Origin: CAVRZJ01 sp964594125
GTDB taxonomy: Bacteria; Acidobacteriota; Thermoanaerobaculia; Thermoanaerobaculales; Thermoanaerobaculaceae
Assembly (NCBI GenBank): GCA_964594125.1
Contig: CAZQLL010000006.1
Coordinates: forward strand, 62,001 to 126,000
Direction of reading: 5' to 3'
Length of the DNA: 64,000 nucleotides
Shown: positions 44,684-53,440 of the stretch, piece after piece
Numbering within the stretch: the stretch's first letter is position 1
Layout of the letters: each line of letters opens with the position of its first letter
Made by a program: the position numbers and the translations under genes
Notes under the pieces: generated by a model
What the model was told of the DNA's origin: nothing
Database searches by the model: none
The model's input: only the letters and a program-made list of their open reading frames with translations

Positions 44684-44803
44684 TTGCTTGCCCCCTTCTC
44701 CCCGCCTGCGGGGCCTGTCCCGCAGAGCCGGGGTCCGGCTCTGGGGGGAGAGGGCTGGGTGAGGGGCGTGCGGGACCACAGCGCAGCTCGCGCTTACCTT
44801 TTA

Positions 44804-47407
44804 TCAGCCGGAGGGCCGCAGAACGCGGTCGCGGCCGAGGCGGACCTCGACCTGATGGGGGTCGACCGCCGGCGAGGAGGGCTCGAAGACGGCGACCCAG
44901 AGGCGCCCCAGCGCCTCCCCGATCGCCGCCCAGGCGTCCGGAGCGGCGGTCGCCTTCTTGAGGCTGAAGACGCGGCCGCCGGTCGCCTTCGCGACCTCCG
45001 ACGCCGCCCACCGCGAGTGGTTGGTGGCCTTGAGCTCCTCGAAGCCGATCCCCCACCCCCGGCTGACCACACCGGCCGCAACCATCGGGTCCGGCTCGCT
45101 CCACGTGCGGGACATCGTGCACAGCGCGCCGTCCGCCACCACGAAGAAGATCGGGACGGCGCGCCGGCGCCCGGCGTCGGCGACCTCCTGGAAGCTCGTG
45201 GTGCCCGCCGTCTCGCACCCGTCGGTGAAAACCACGAGCGCCATCCGGTCGCTGTGGCTCTCGAAGCGGTCGAGCGCGAAGCGCACGGCGTCGAACAGCG
45301 CCGTGGTCTCCGGCCGCGCAGCCCCGGCGCTCTTGAACAACGCCGTCGGATCGCCTCGCGTCGCGCCGACGAGGCGGGGCGCGTTGCCGAAGTCCACGCG
45401 GAATACGCGGTCGCCGACGGCGGCCAGCTTCGCGGCGGCGTTTGCCGCCGCCGTGAGGAACGAGGTGCGCTCCGCCGTCACGCTTTCCGACACGTCGATC
45501 GCGATGCCGAGCTCGAGTGGGCTGCCGGGACCGCCGGCGAGGCGCTGCAGCTTCTGCTCTGCGCCGCTGAAGAGCACGCGCACATCGGCTGCTGCGCCGG
45601 CGGTGCCCTCGGGCATGAGGAATCGGGCCTCGCCGATCGTGATCCCAGCGCTCTCCGAGAACGCGGCGGGCGCCGCCTCGCCCGGGGCGACATCGGTCTC
45701 GCGCGGCCCGCCCGCCGCCGCGGCCGTCACGGCGCCGGTGGCCTCCACCGGACCGGCGGCGCCGAAGGCGCCGGAGGTCTGCTCGCGCACCTCGACCGCG
45801 TAGCCGCCGGTTCCCACCGGGACGACGAGCGTGGTCTCGTAGCGGAGCGAGCCCTCGGCAGGCAGCCGCGGCAGCCGCACCTCGACGTCGCGCGCCACCG
45901 GCCGGCCGCCGGGCGGCGTCGCGAAGATGCGAACCACGAAGCTCGGTGCGGCATCGGCCGCCAGCAGCCCGCGCAGCGGCTCGAGGTCGACGATGACCGG
46001 CAGGGTTACGCTCTCCCTGCCAACCTGCGGCGCTCGCCCGCGGAACGGCGCGAGGTCGACGGCGAGCGAGATCGGCGGCGGCGCCGGCTCGGGCAGGGCC
46101 GGCAACTCCGGCGCCAGGATCCGCGGCGCGAAGCGCGCAGTCAGGCTGTTTGCCGCGACCTCGACGCGCAGGTCGTGCCACCCCGGCGCCGCCGCGTCGG
46201 TCTGGTAGGTGACCACGAACCGCCCGCGCACCGAGGCGAGCGCCTCGGCGAGCTGGCCGGGGTGCTGCACGAGGGCGCCGTTGGTCGCCGCCGCCGCCGA
46301 CTCGAAAAGCGCCAGCGGGTCGATAGCGAGCCGCACCCGCCCCTCCCTCTGCACCGGCCGCTTGGCGTCGGCGGCGCCGAGGTCGCTGGCGTCGGTGCGC
46401 GACGGGCTCCACGCCACCACCCGCAGCCCCTCGCGCGCCCACCGTTTCCACTGCTCGTCGAGCGCGCTCCACCACGCGCTCTGCTGGCCGGCCGACACGA
46501 TCTCCTCGAGATCAGCGCCGGCGACGCTCTCGGGCACGAGCTGGCGCACGAACTCGCCGGGGAGGAGATCGCCGCCCGCCACCCACACCAGCACCGCGGG
46601 ACGGCGGACCGCCGCCGCCGCGCCGCCCAGCCGCGCGAGCGCCTCGTCGACGATACGCTGCTCGGACGCGGCGAGCTCGCGCGCCGCGTTGGCGATGCTC
46701 GCGCGCTCGATCGAGCGCGCCGTCAGCGCCGCCCCCTCCGGGTCCGAGCTGCGGCCGCCCACGGTCGCCGGCTGGAACGCGCCGCGCTCCTCCTGTGCGT
46801 CGCGCAGCAGCGCCAGGCGACCGCGGTAGAACGCGTCGAGCGGCTTCACCGCGGCGGCCAGCTCGGCGAGGGCGGCACGCACCGCGGCGGGATCGCGCGC
46901 ACCGGCCGCGAGCTGGCGCGGCGGACCGGTGAGCGCCAGCACGTCGACCGGCCCCATCGCCACCAGCGCCTCCGCGGCAGCGGCGAGCGCCGTGGTCGCC
47001 TCCCGCCACTCTCCCCGCCCGAGCGTCACCGGGTCGAGCGCGACCACTACCCGCGTCTCGTCCACCGGCGGGGCCGCCGGCAGCGCACCCGGCACCGGCG
47101 CTCCGGGCTCGGCGGCGGCCGGGGCGACCGCGGCGACCGCCCCGGACGGCGCCGCGGCGGCGGCCGGCTCGACCGCGAGGACCTGCCGCTCGACGCCGTC
47201 CTCGAAAACCCGCACGCTTCCCGGCGGAACGGTCTGCGCCGGCCTGCCCTCGGCGTCGAGCACGTCGATCGCCACCGAGCGCGCCACGACCTCGACGCTG
47301 GCCGTGAGCTGCGGCGGGCGGTCGCTCGGCGCCTGCTGCGCCGCCGCCCACGCGGCGCCCATCGCGCCGAGGATGCCCAGGCCCAGCTTCGCTGACCGTC
47401 GCGTCAT
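44804..47407 (-). CDS. VWFA-related exported protein of the acidobacterial type
   Basis: The product has 867 residues. A signal peptide (KLGLGILGAMGAAWAAAQ) is followed by a short beta region (VEVVARSVAIDVLDAEGRPAQTVPPGSVRVFEDGVE), the opening common to the acidobacterial VWFA-related family (TIGR03436-like). A first VWA-like region (~110-400) lacks a clear DxSxS. The second (~630-860) has the MIDAS motif DVSES and TDGCETAG. It is probably periplasmic or surface-bound and could bind proteins or metal-dependent ligands. The start ATG 47407 has GGGGAGA upstream. It is divergent from the YceI-PKS operon. Confidence 0.88.
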   Translation of the reverse strand: MTRRSAKLGLGILGAMGAAWAAAQQAPSDRPPQLTASVEVVARSVAIDVLDAEGRPAQTVPPGSVRVFEDGVERQVLAVEPAAAAAPSGAVAAVAPAAAEPGAPVPGALPAAPPVDETRVVVALDPVTLGRGEWREATTALAAAAEALVAMGPVDVLALTGPPRQLAAGARDPAAVRAALAELAAAVKPLDAFYRGRLALLRDAQEERGAFQPATVGGRSSDPEGAALTARSIERASIANAARELAASEQRIVDEALARLGGAAAAVRRPAVLVWVAGGDLLPGEFVRQLVPESVAGADLEEIVSAGQQSAWWSALDEQWKRWAREGLRVVAWSPSRTDASDLGAADAKRPVQREGRVRLAIDPLALFESAAAATNGALVQHPGQLAEALASVRGRFVVTYQTDAAAPGWHDLRVEVAANSLTARFAPRILAPELPALPEPAPPPISLAVDLAPFRGRAPQVGRESVTLPVIVDLEPLRGLLAADAAPSFVVRIFATPPGGRPVARDVEVRLPRLPAEGSLRYETTLVVPVGTGGYAVEVREQTSGAFGAAGPVEATGAVTAAAAGGPRETDVAPGEAAPAAFSESAGITIGEARFLMPEGTAGAAADVRVLFSGAEQKLQRLAGGPGSPLELGIAIDVSESVTAERTSFLTAAANAAAKLAAVGDRVFRVDFGNAPRLVGATRGDPTALFKSAGAARPETTALFDAVRFALDRFESHSDRMALVVFTDGCETAGTTSFQEVADAGRRRAVPIFFVVADGALCTMSRTWSEPDPMVAAGVVSRGWGIGFEELKATNHSRWAASEVAKATGGRVFSLKKATAAPDAWAAIGEALGRLWVAVFEPSSPAVDPHQVEVRLGRDRVLRPSG

Positions 47408-47613
47408 TGCTGTCTCCCCGCGGCGAGCACGGCACACCATCATACGGCGCTGACTCCCTCCTACGAGCGGGACGTCGTGTCCTCTGCCGGGGACGGCGCG
47501 TCACGGCGCGGGAGCCGCAGGTGCGGCGCCATAACGGCCGGGCCGACCACAGGCGGAGCGGCCGAGCCTGGCACCTGTGTTGCATCACACTAGCCTTCCA
47601 AGGGGACACCGCC

Positions 47614-48336
47614 ATGCGCCATCGCCGCCCACCCGCTGTTCCGAAGCCACGCCCGACTTTCGTCGGCGGCGCGCTCGCCTCTGTCGTCGCAACCGCCCCC
47701 CGTCTCCCCGCCGGAGTCCGGCCGCAGCGAGCCTCCGGGCGCGTTCTGGCGGTCTCCTTGCTGATCCTGGCCGCCGCGGCCGCGCTGGCGCACGCCCAGG
47801 AGCAGACGCTGGCGCTCGACGTCGGCGCGTCGCGCGTCGCGTTTCACCTCGACGCCACGCTGCACTCCGTCGAAGGGACGATGAAGGTCACCCGCGGCGA
47901 GATCCGTTTCGACCTCACTTCCGGCGCTGCAGATGGCGAGATCGTCATCGACGCCACGTCGGCCGATACCGGGAACCGGGGGCGCGACGAGAAGTTGCAC
48001 CGCGAGGTGCTCGAGAGCGCGACGTACCCCGAGATCGTCTTCCGCCCGCGGGCGGTGACGGCCGACGTGGACGGGCGCGGCGCCGGCGCCGTGACGCTCA
48101 CCGGCGCCGTCGCGATCCACGGCGGCGAGCACGAGATGAGCGTCACGGCGGCGGTCGCGCGCGACGACGACGCCGTACGCGCCACCGGCACGCTCGTCGT
48201 ACCCTATGTGGCGTGGGGAATGAAGGACCCGTCGGTGTTCGTGCTGCGCGTCGCCAAGCAGGTGGAGGTGTCGTTCACCGCCGTCGGCGCCCTGGTCGCG
48301 TCACCCGCCTCGCCGGCGGCGGGGCCGGGCCGGTGA
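47614..48336 (+). CDS. YceI-family isoprenoid/lipid-binding protein, exported
   Basis: The product has 240 residues. A long basic N-terminus leads into a hydrophobic signal (residues ~43-60, VLAVSLLILAAAAALAHAQ), then a complete YceI lipocalin-like domain (LDVGASRVAFHLDATLHSVEGTMKV, TSADTGNRGRDEKLHREVLES, MSVTAAVARDD). The family binds polyisoprenoids, quinones or other long lipids in the periplasm. Its TGA overlaps the GTG of the type III PKS (GTGA). A carrier for the pathway's lipid or quinone product is a reasonable inference. It is the first gene of the operon; 206 bases separate it from the divergent VWFA gene. Confidence 0.9.
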   Translation: MRHRRPPAVPKPRPTFVGGALASVVATAPRLPAGVRPQRASGRVLAVSLLILAAAAALAHAQEQTLALDVGASRVAFHLDATLHSVEGTMKVTRGEIRFDLTSGAADGEIVIDATSADTGNRGRDEKLHREVLESATYPEIVFRPRAVTADVDGRGAGAVTLTGAVAIHGGEHEMSVTAAVARDDDAVRATGTLVVPYVAWGMKDPSVFVLRVAKQVEVSFTAVGALVASPASPAAGPGR

Positions 48337-49445
48337 CGTCTCCGGACCACCGGCGGGCCGCCCGCCGTCCGCGTCCGCCCGCCGTGCCGCTCGCCCGCAT
48401 CGCCGCCGTCGGCTCGGCGTTCCCGCCGAATTCCTACGACCAGGAGACGCTGCTCGCCGCGTTCCGCTCCCACTGGGCCGAGCGCCACTACAACCTCGAC
48501 CGCCTCGAAGCGCTGCACCGCAACGTGCTGGTCGGCGGCCGCAATCTGGCACTGCCGCTCGAGGAGTACGCGCGTCTGTCCGGGTTCGGCGCCGCCAACG
48601 ACGCCTGGCTGCGCGTCGCCCAGGACGTCGGCGGGACGGCGGTCCGGCGGGCGCTCGACGCCGCGGGCCTCGAGCCCGCGGACGTCGACGCGCTCATCGC
48701 GGTGACCGTCACCGGGATCGCGGCGCCCTCGCTCGACGCCCGCCTGGCCAACCGGCTGCGCCTGCCGGCGCGGATCAAGCGGGTGCCGATCTTCGGCCTC
48801 GGGTGTGTCGCCGGCGCCGCCGGCATCGCGCGCGCCGCCGACTACCTGAAGGCGTACCCGGATCACGTGGCGGTGCTGCTCTCGGTCGAGCTGTGCTCGC
48901 TCACGCTGCAGGCGTCCGACCTCTCGATCCCCAACCTGATCGCCTCCGGGCTGTTCGGCGACGGCGCGGCGGCGGTCGTGCTCACCGGCCGGCGGCGGCG
49001 CCCGGCGTCCGGGCCGCGGGTGCTGGCGACGCGCTCGGTGTTCTACCCCGACACCGAGCACGTGATGGGGTGGGACGTCACCGACACGGGTTTTCGCGTT
49101 GTGCTGTCCGCCGACGTGCCCGAGGTGGCGCGCCGGTTCCTGCGCGCCGACGTGGACGCGTTCCTCGCCGAGCACGGGCTGGCGCGCCGCGACATCTCGA
49201 CGTGGATCGCCCACCCCGGCGGACCGAAGGTGCTGCAGGCGATGGCGGCCGCTCTCGAGGTCGACGACGCGGCGCTGGCGCCGGCGTGGCGCAGCCTGCG
49301 CGAGGTCGGCAACCTGTCGTCGACCTCGGTGCTGCTGGTGCTGCAGGACATCATGGCCAACCACGCGCCGCCGGCCGGGAGCTTCGGCGTGATCACCGCG
49401 ATGGGGCCGGGGTTCTGCTCCGAGCTGGTGCTGGTGCGCTGGTGA
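48333..49445 (+). CDS. Type III polyketide synthase (chalcone/alkylresorcinol synthase-like)
   Basis: The product has 370 residues. The Cys-His-Asn triad is in the right places: Cys158 in IFGLGCVAGAAG, His294 in WIAHPGGPKVL and Asn327 in EVGNLSSTSVLLVL. The C-terminal loop AMGPGFCSELVLVRW is the GFGPG equivalent. Length and spacing match bacterial type III PKS (SrsA, PKS11, BcsA types) more than FabH. It would extend a fatty acyl starter with malonyl-CoA and cyclise it to a pyrone or resorcinol. GTG start overlaps the YceI stop; the stop overlaps the methyltransferase start. Which starter and ring chemistry is used cannot be read. Confidence 0.93.
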   Translation: MTSPDHRRAARRPRPPAVPLARIAAVGSAFPPNSYDQETLLAAFRSHWAERHYNLDRLEALHRNVLVGGRNLALPLEEYARLSGFGAANDAWLRVAQDVGGTAVRRALDAAGLEPADVDALIAVTVTGIAAPSLDARLANRLRLPARIKRVPIFGLGCVAGAAGIARAADYLKAYPDHVAVLLSVELCSLTLQASDLSIPNLIASGLFGDGAAAVVLTGRRRRPASGPRVLATRSVFYPDTEHVMGWDVTDTGFRVVLSADVPEVARRFLRADVDAFLAEHGLARRDISTWIAHPGGPKVLQAMAAALEVDDAALAPAWRSLREVGNLSSTSVLLVLQDIMANHAPPAGSFGVITAMGPGFCSELVLVRW

Positions 49446-50005
49446 CCGGCGCCCCCGCCCTGCACCTCGCGGTGGTGGCCGCGGTCGGCGCCGAGCGTCT
49501 CGTGGAGATCCTGATCTCTCGCCGAAACCTCCGCCGCGCCGCCGCGCGCGGCGGGTTCGTCGCCGACCGCCGCACATTCTGGGAGGTGGCCGCGTTCCAG
49601 GTCGCATGGCTGGCGGCGAGCGCTGCCGAGCCGGTGCTGCTCCCGCGCCCATTCGTCGCTCCGCTCGCGGTCGCGATGATCGCCGCGCTGATCGCCTGCC
49701 AGGGACTCCGCTACTGGGCGGTGGCGACGCTCGGCGACCGCTGGAACCTGAGCATCGTCGTCGTCCCCGGCGAGATCGCGGTGAGCACGGGGCCGTACCG
49801 GTTCGTCCGCCACCCCAACTACCTCGCGGTGATGGTGGAGACGCTCGCGCTTCCTCTGCTCCACACTGCCTGGGTGACGGCGACGCTGTCGCTGCTCGTC
49901 GCGGTTCCGATCTGGCGCCGGCGCGTCCGCGTCGAGGAGAAGGCGCTTGCCCGTCACAGCGACTACGACCGCGTCCTGGGGACGACGCCGAGGGGGCTGC
50001 CGTGA
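49442..50005 (+). CDS. ICMT-family membrane methyltransferase (SrsB-like)
   Basis: The product has 187 residues and about four membrane helices. The C-terminal half has the isoprenylcysteine carboxyl methyltransferase signature: TGPYRFVRHPNYLAV, then VEEKALARHSDYDRVLG. In bacteria such proteins do not act on prenylated proteins; beside type III PKS genes (srsA-srsB type) they O-methylate alkylresorcinols. The GTG at 49442 overlaps the PKS stop and the stop overlaps the ACP start. Role as a phenolic-lipid O-methyltransferase is inferred from neighbours. Confidence 0.88.
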   Translation: MTGAPALHLAVVAAVGAERLVEILISRRNLRRAAARGGFVADRRTFWEVAAFQVAWLAASAAEPVLLPRPFVAPLAVAMIAALIACQGLRYWAVATLGDRWNLSIVVVPGEIAVSTGPYRFVRHPNYLAVMVETLALPLLHTAWVTATLSLLVAVPIWRRRVRVEEKALARHSDYDRVLGTTPRGLP

Positions 50006-50241
50006 CCGAGGCCGAGATCCTCGCCGCGGTCGCCGAGGTGGCACGCGAGCACCTGGGGTGGAGCGGCGACCTGCGCCCCGACATGCACCTCGTGGAAGAG
50101 CTCAAGCTCGACTCGCTCAAGCTGCTCACGCTCGCGGTCGAGGTCGAGAACCGCTTCCGCATCTGCCTCGACGCCGACGATGAGGCCAGCATCGTCACGT
50201 TGGGCGACCTCGTCGCCGCGATCCGGAGGCAGGTCGGGTGA
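50002..50241 (+). CDS. Acyl carrier protein
   Basis: The product has 79 residues. It has the four-helix ACP pattern and the phosphopantetheine attachment motif LKLDSLKLL (Ser38). The acidic helix 2 (DSLKLLTLAVEVENRF) is the usual docking face. It lies between the methyltransferase and the fatty acyl-AMP ligase, so it likely receives the acyl-adenylate and delivers it to the PKS. Start GTG 50002 overlaps the previous stop; its stop overlaps the ligase GTG. The holo-ACP synthase is not in the window. Confidence 0.94.
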   Translation: MTEAEILAAVAEVAREHLGWSGDLRPDMHLVEELKLDSLKLLTLAVEVENRFRICLDADDEASIVTLGDLVAAIRRQVG

Positions 50242-52148
50242 GCGACATTTACGAGGACCATCTCACCCCGGTCTGCGAAGACACGAGGGAGGGCCGGCGC
50301 CCTCGCCGGCCCGGGCTCTGCCCGGCAGGACCTCCGCGTGGGCGTGGGCGCCCACGCTCCCCGGCACCCGGGAGCGGCCCTCCGAGCGGTGACGAGGCGA
50401 CGTTGCTGACGCTGCTGGAGCGCGCCGCGTCGCATTCCGACGTGGGGATCGCCGTGATCGACCGCGGCGAGCGCGAGAGCTGGCTGACGTGGGCCGACGT
50501 GCGCGATCGCGCCCGCGCCGTAGCCGGCGGCCTGCAGGCGCTCGGCATCGCGCCTGGCGAGACCGTCGCGCTGCTCTACCCCACCTCGTTCGACTTCCTG
50601 ACGGCGTTCTTCGGCGTGCTGCTGGCGGGCGCGGCGCCGGCGCCGCTGTACCCGCCGGCGCGCCTCGGCCGCCTCGACGAGTACCACGCGCGCACCGCGG
50701 CGATGCTGCGCGCCGCGCGCGCCCGCCTCGCGCTCGCCGACGCGCGCGTGCGCCGGGTGATCGGGCCGACGATCCTCGCCGCCCGGCCGCCGCTCGGGTG
50801 CCGCGAGCTCGCCGACCTGCCGGCGGCGGCGCCCGCACCGGCGGCGGTGGCGGCGGCCGACCTCGGCCTGGTGCAGTTCTCCTCAGGCACCACCGTCGAC
50901 CCCAAGCCGGTCGCGCTGTCGCACCGGGCGCTGGTCGGGCAGGCGCGGCTGCTCAACGCCCACTGGCCCGACCGTCCCGGCCACCGCCACAGCGGCGTGA
51001 GCTGGCTGCCGCTGTACCACGACATGGGGCTGATCGGCACGATTCTCGTCGCGCTCGAGCGGCCGGGACCGCTGGCGTTGATCCCGCCGGAGCTGTTCAT
51101 CACGCGGCCGGCGATCTGGCTGCGCGCGATCTCGCGCCTCGCCGCGACGATCTCGGTGGCGCCCAACTTCGCCTACGCGCTGTGCACGCGCAAGGTGCGC
51201 GACGAGGAGATGGAGGGCGTCGACCTGTCGTGCTGGGAGGTGGCGATCAACGGCGCCGAGACGGTGTCCCCGGCGGCGGTGCGCGCGTTCGCCGACCGGT
51301 TCGCGCGCTGGGGGTTCCGCCCGGAGGCGATGACGCCGGTGTACGGTCTCTCCGAGGCGGCGCTGGCGGTGTCGTTCTCGGACCCGTGGCGGCCGTTCGT
51401 GGCGCGCAGGTTCGCCCGCGAGGCGCTCGCGGCCGGACGCGCCGAGCCCGAAGGGCGCGACGGATGCGAGCTCGCGAGCGTCGGCCGCCCGCTTCCGGGT
51501 TTCGCCGTGACGATCGCCGGCGAACGCGGGGAGCCGCTCCCCGAAGGCCGCGTCGGCCGCATCCTGGTGTCCGGCCCGACGCTGATGGACGGCTACCTCG
51601 GCCGGCCGGACGCCACCGCGGCGGCGTTGCGCGGCGGCGTGCTCGACACCGGCGACCTCGGGTTCGTGCTCGACGGTGAGCTGTACATCGCCGGCCGCGC
51701 CAAGGAAGTGCTGATCGTCAACGGGCAGAACTTCGCTCCCGACGAGCTCGAGCGCGCGGCCGGGGACGTGCCCGGCGCCCGCCCGGGGTGCGCCGTCGCC
51801 GCGAGCTGGCTGCCGGACGGCGGCGCCACCGAGCGCGTCGTGCTGCTCGTCGAGATCGCCCGCGACTGCCCGGAGGCGGACCGCGAGGCGCTGCCGGAGC
51901 GCTGCCGCGCGGCGGTCGTGGCGGCGACGGGCGTGTGCCCGGAGGACGTCGTCGCGCTGCCGCCGGACACGCTGCCGCGCACGTCGTCGGGGAAGCTGCG
52001 GCGGCGCGAGGCGCTGCGGCAGTGGCTGGCCGGCGAGCTGCGACCGCCGCGCGCGGTGACGAGGGTGCTGGTCGTCGGGGCCGTCGCCCGCTCGGCGCTG
52101 GCGTTCGCGCGGGCGCGCCTGACGCGCGGCGAGGGCGGCGATGGCTGA
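50238..52148 (+). CDS. Fatty acyl-AMP ligase (FAAL-like)
   Basis: The product has 636 residues. It contains the ANL motifs FSSGTTVDPKPVALSH, YGLSEAALAVSF and GELYIAGRAKEV and the late lysine PRTSSGKLRRRE. SWLPLYHDMGLIG, PNFAYALC and INGAETVSPAAVRAFADRF are diagnostic of FAALs, which load acyl-AMP onto an ACP rather than CoA. The N-terminal residues ~17-42 are encoded by a 74-base GC-rich repeat (50288-50361), giving a Pro/Arg-rich insert not expected in the family. A start after it (TTG 50402) is possible, but the GTGA coupling with the ACP favours 50238. Confidence 0.92.
   Translation: MSDIYEDHLTPVCEDTREGRRPRRPGLCPAGPPRGRGRPRSPAPGSGPPSGDEATLLTLLERAASHSDVGIAVIDRGERESWLTWADVRDRARAVAGGLQALGIAPGETVALLYPTSFDFLTAFFGVLLAGAAPAPLYPPARLGRLDEYHARTAAMLRAARARLALADARVRRVIGPTILAARPPLGCRELADLPAAAPAPAAVAAADLGLVQFSSGTTVDPKPVALSHRALVGQARLLNAHWPDRPGHRHSGVSWLPLYHDMGLIGTILVALERPGPLALIPPELFITRPAIWLRAISRLAATISVAPNFAYALCTRKVRDEEMEGVDLSCWEVAINGAETVSPAAVRAFADRFARWGFRPEAMTPVYGLSEAALAVSFSDPWRPFVARRFAREALAAGRAEPEGRDGCELASVGRPLPGFAVTIAGERGEPLPEGRVGRILVSGPTLMDGYLGRPDATAAALRGGVLDTGDLGFVLDGELYIAGRAKEVLIVNGQNFAPDELERAAGDVPGARPGCAVAASWLPDGGATERVVLLVEIARDCPEADREALPERCRAAVVAATGVCPEDVVALPPDTLPRTSSGKLRRREALRQWLAGELRPPRAVTRVLVVGAVARSALAFARARLTRGEGGDG
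50288..50361 (+). repeat. 74-base palindromic repeat, copy A, inside the FAAL reading frame
   Basis: Its left 25 bases (GGAGGGCCGGCGCCC, then TCGCCGGCCC) match the repeat at 53317-53390 at 24 of 25 positions and its right 22 bases at 18 of 22; both copies are 74 bases long. Each contains several GC-rich hairpins (GGGCCGGC/GCCGGCCC, GGGCG/CGCCC). It encodes residues ~17-42 of the ligase. Confidence 0.7.
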
Positions 52149-53283
52149 GCTGGACGTCGCCGTCGTCGGCGCGGGGCCCGCCGGCCTCGCGGTGGCGATC
52201 GGCGCCCGTCTCGCCGGGCTGTCGGTGGCGGTGCTCGAGCGCGGCCGGCCGCCGGTCGACCGCGCCTGCGGCGAGGGGCTGATGCCCGACGCGCTGGCAC
52301 GCCTGGAGGCGCTCGGGATCGCGGTGCCGGCCGGCGAGAGCGCCAGGTTCGCCGGCATCCGCTACGTCGCCGGGAATGTCGCCGCCGAGGGCCGCTTCCC
52401 GCGCGGCAGCGGCCTCGGGGTGCGCCGCACCGTGCTGCACCGCGCGATGGCGGAGCGCGCCGCGGCGCTCGGCGCCGACCTGCGCTGGGGGGTCGTCACC
52501 GCAGGCCTCGCTGCCAGCGGCGTCGCCCTAGCGGACGGCGAGACGGTGGCGGCGCGGTTCGTCGTCGGCGCCGACGGCCGCCACTCGGCGGTGCGCCGCT
52601 GGGCCGGCCTCGAGGGGTCGCCGCCGCGACGCGACCGCCACGCGGTGCGCCGCCACTTCGTCGTCGAGCCGTGGACCGACCTCGTCGAGGTTCACTGGGG
52701 CGACGGCGCCGAGGCCTACGTCACACCGGTGGGGCCGCACCAGGTCGGCGTCGCCATGCTGTGGAACGGCGGCGCCTCGTCGTTCGACCGGCTGCTGGCG
52801 CGCTTCCCCGCGCTCGCCGCCCGCCTCGCCGGCGCACCGGCCGCCTCGCGCGACCGCGGGGCGTCGCTGCTCGGCGCGCAGCCGCGCGCCACCGCCGGAG
52901 ATCGCGTCGCCCTCGTCGGCGACAGCGCGGGAAGCGTCGACCCGATCACCGGCGAGGGGATCGCGCTCGCGCTGGCGCAGGCCGGGCTGCTGGTTCCGGC
53001 GCTCGCCGTCGGCGACCTCTGCGCGTACGCGCGCGCCTGCCCGCGCCTGGCAGCCCGTCCCCGCCGCATGGCGTCGCTCCTCCTGCTGCTCGAGCGCAGC
53101 GCCGCGCTGCGCCGCCGCGTCGTCACCGCGCTGGCCGCCAACCCTGCCCTGTTCAGCCGCCTGCTCGCCGTGCACACCGGCGAGGCCCCCGGGCGGGGAG
53201 CGGCGCTCGCCGCGTTCGTCCGCCTCGTTGCGCTTGCCGCGGTCTCCCGCCCCCTGCCGGGCTTCGGAGCATCTTCCCGATGA
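52141..53283 (+). CDS. FAD-dependent oxidoreductase (SrsC / geranylgeranyl-reductase-like)
   Basis: The product has 380 residues. It has the dinucleotide motif VVGAGPAGLA (residues 8-17), the ACGEGLMPDALARLEALG signature, VGADGRHSAVRRW and the late FAD motif VGDSAGSVDPITGEGIALAL. These fit the PHBH-fold family covering aromatic hydroxylases and geranylgeranyl reductases. In the srs cluster of Streptomyces the third gene (srsC) oxidises the alkylresorcinol ring to a quinone, which suggests the same here. Its ATG overlaps the ligase stop by eight bases. Hydroxylation versus reduction of the lipid chain cannot be decided. Confidence 0.88.
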   Translation: MAELDVAVVGAGPAGLAVAIGARLAGLSVAVLERGRPPVDRACGEGLMPDALARLEALGIAVPAGESARFAGIRYVAGNVAAEGRFPRGSGLGVRRTVLHRAMAERAAALGADLRWGVVTAGLAASGVALADGETVAARFVVGADGRHSAVRRWAGLEGSPPRRDRHAVRRHFVVEPWTDLVEVHWGDGAEAYVTPVGPHQVGVAMLWNGGASSFDRLLARFPALAARLAGAPAASRDRGASLLGAQPRATAGDRVALVGDSAGSVDPITGEGIALALAQAGLLVPALAVGDLCAYARACPRLAARPRRMASLLLLLERSAALRRRVVTALAANPALFSRLLAVHTGEAPGRGAALAAFVRLVALAAVSRPLPGFGASSR

Positions 53284-53316
53284 GCGGCACGATGCGTCAT
53301 ATTCGCGCAACCGGAT

Positions 53317-53390
53317 GGAGGGCCGGCGCCCCCGCCGGCCCCAGCGCCGCAAGGCGCCTCCGCCGCGCGGGCGAGGACGCCCGTGCTCCC
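53317..53390 (+). repeat. 74-base palindromic repeat, copy B, ahead of the MMPL gene
   Basis: Same length and the same left and right blocks as copy A (50288-50361). It starts 33 bases after the oxidoreductase stop and ends 50 bases before the chosen MMPL start. An in-frame ATG at 53315 would make it coding, but the better start is downstream. A 15-base string (TCGGTGCGGCCGGGG) just after it at 53418-53432 recurs at 55670-55684. Confidence 0.7.
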
Positions 53391-53440
53391 GAGTGGAAAC
53401 CTCGATGCGCCCGCACTTCGGTGCGGCCGGGGAGCTTCTC

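Noticed and set aside
48333..49445. Type III PKS called as a FabH (ketoacyl-ACP synthase III)
   Set aside because: The same triad exists in FabH, but the GPG-type C-terminal loop, the length and the ICMT/flavoprotein neighbours fit type III PKS better.
49442..50005. Methyltransferase as a protein prenyl-cysteine methylase
   Set aside because: Bacteria lack CaaX protein prenylation, and the gene is embedded in a PKS operon where homologues methylate phenolic lipids.
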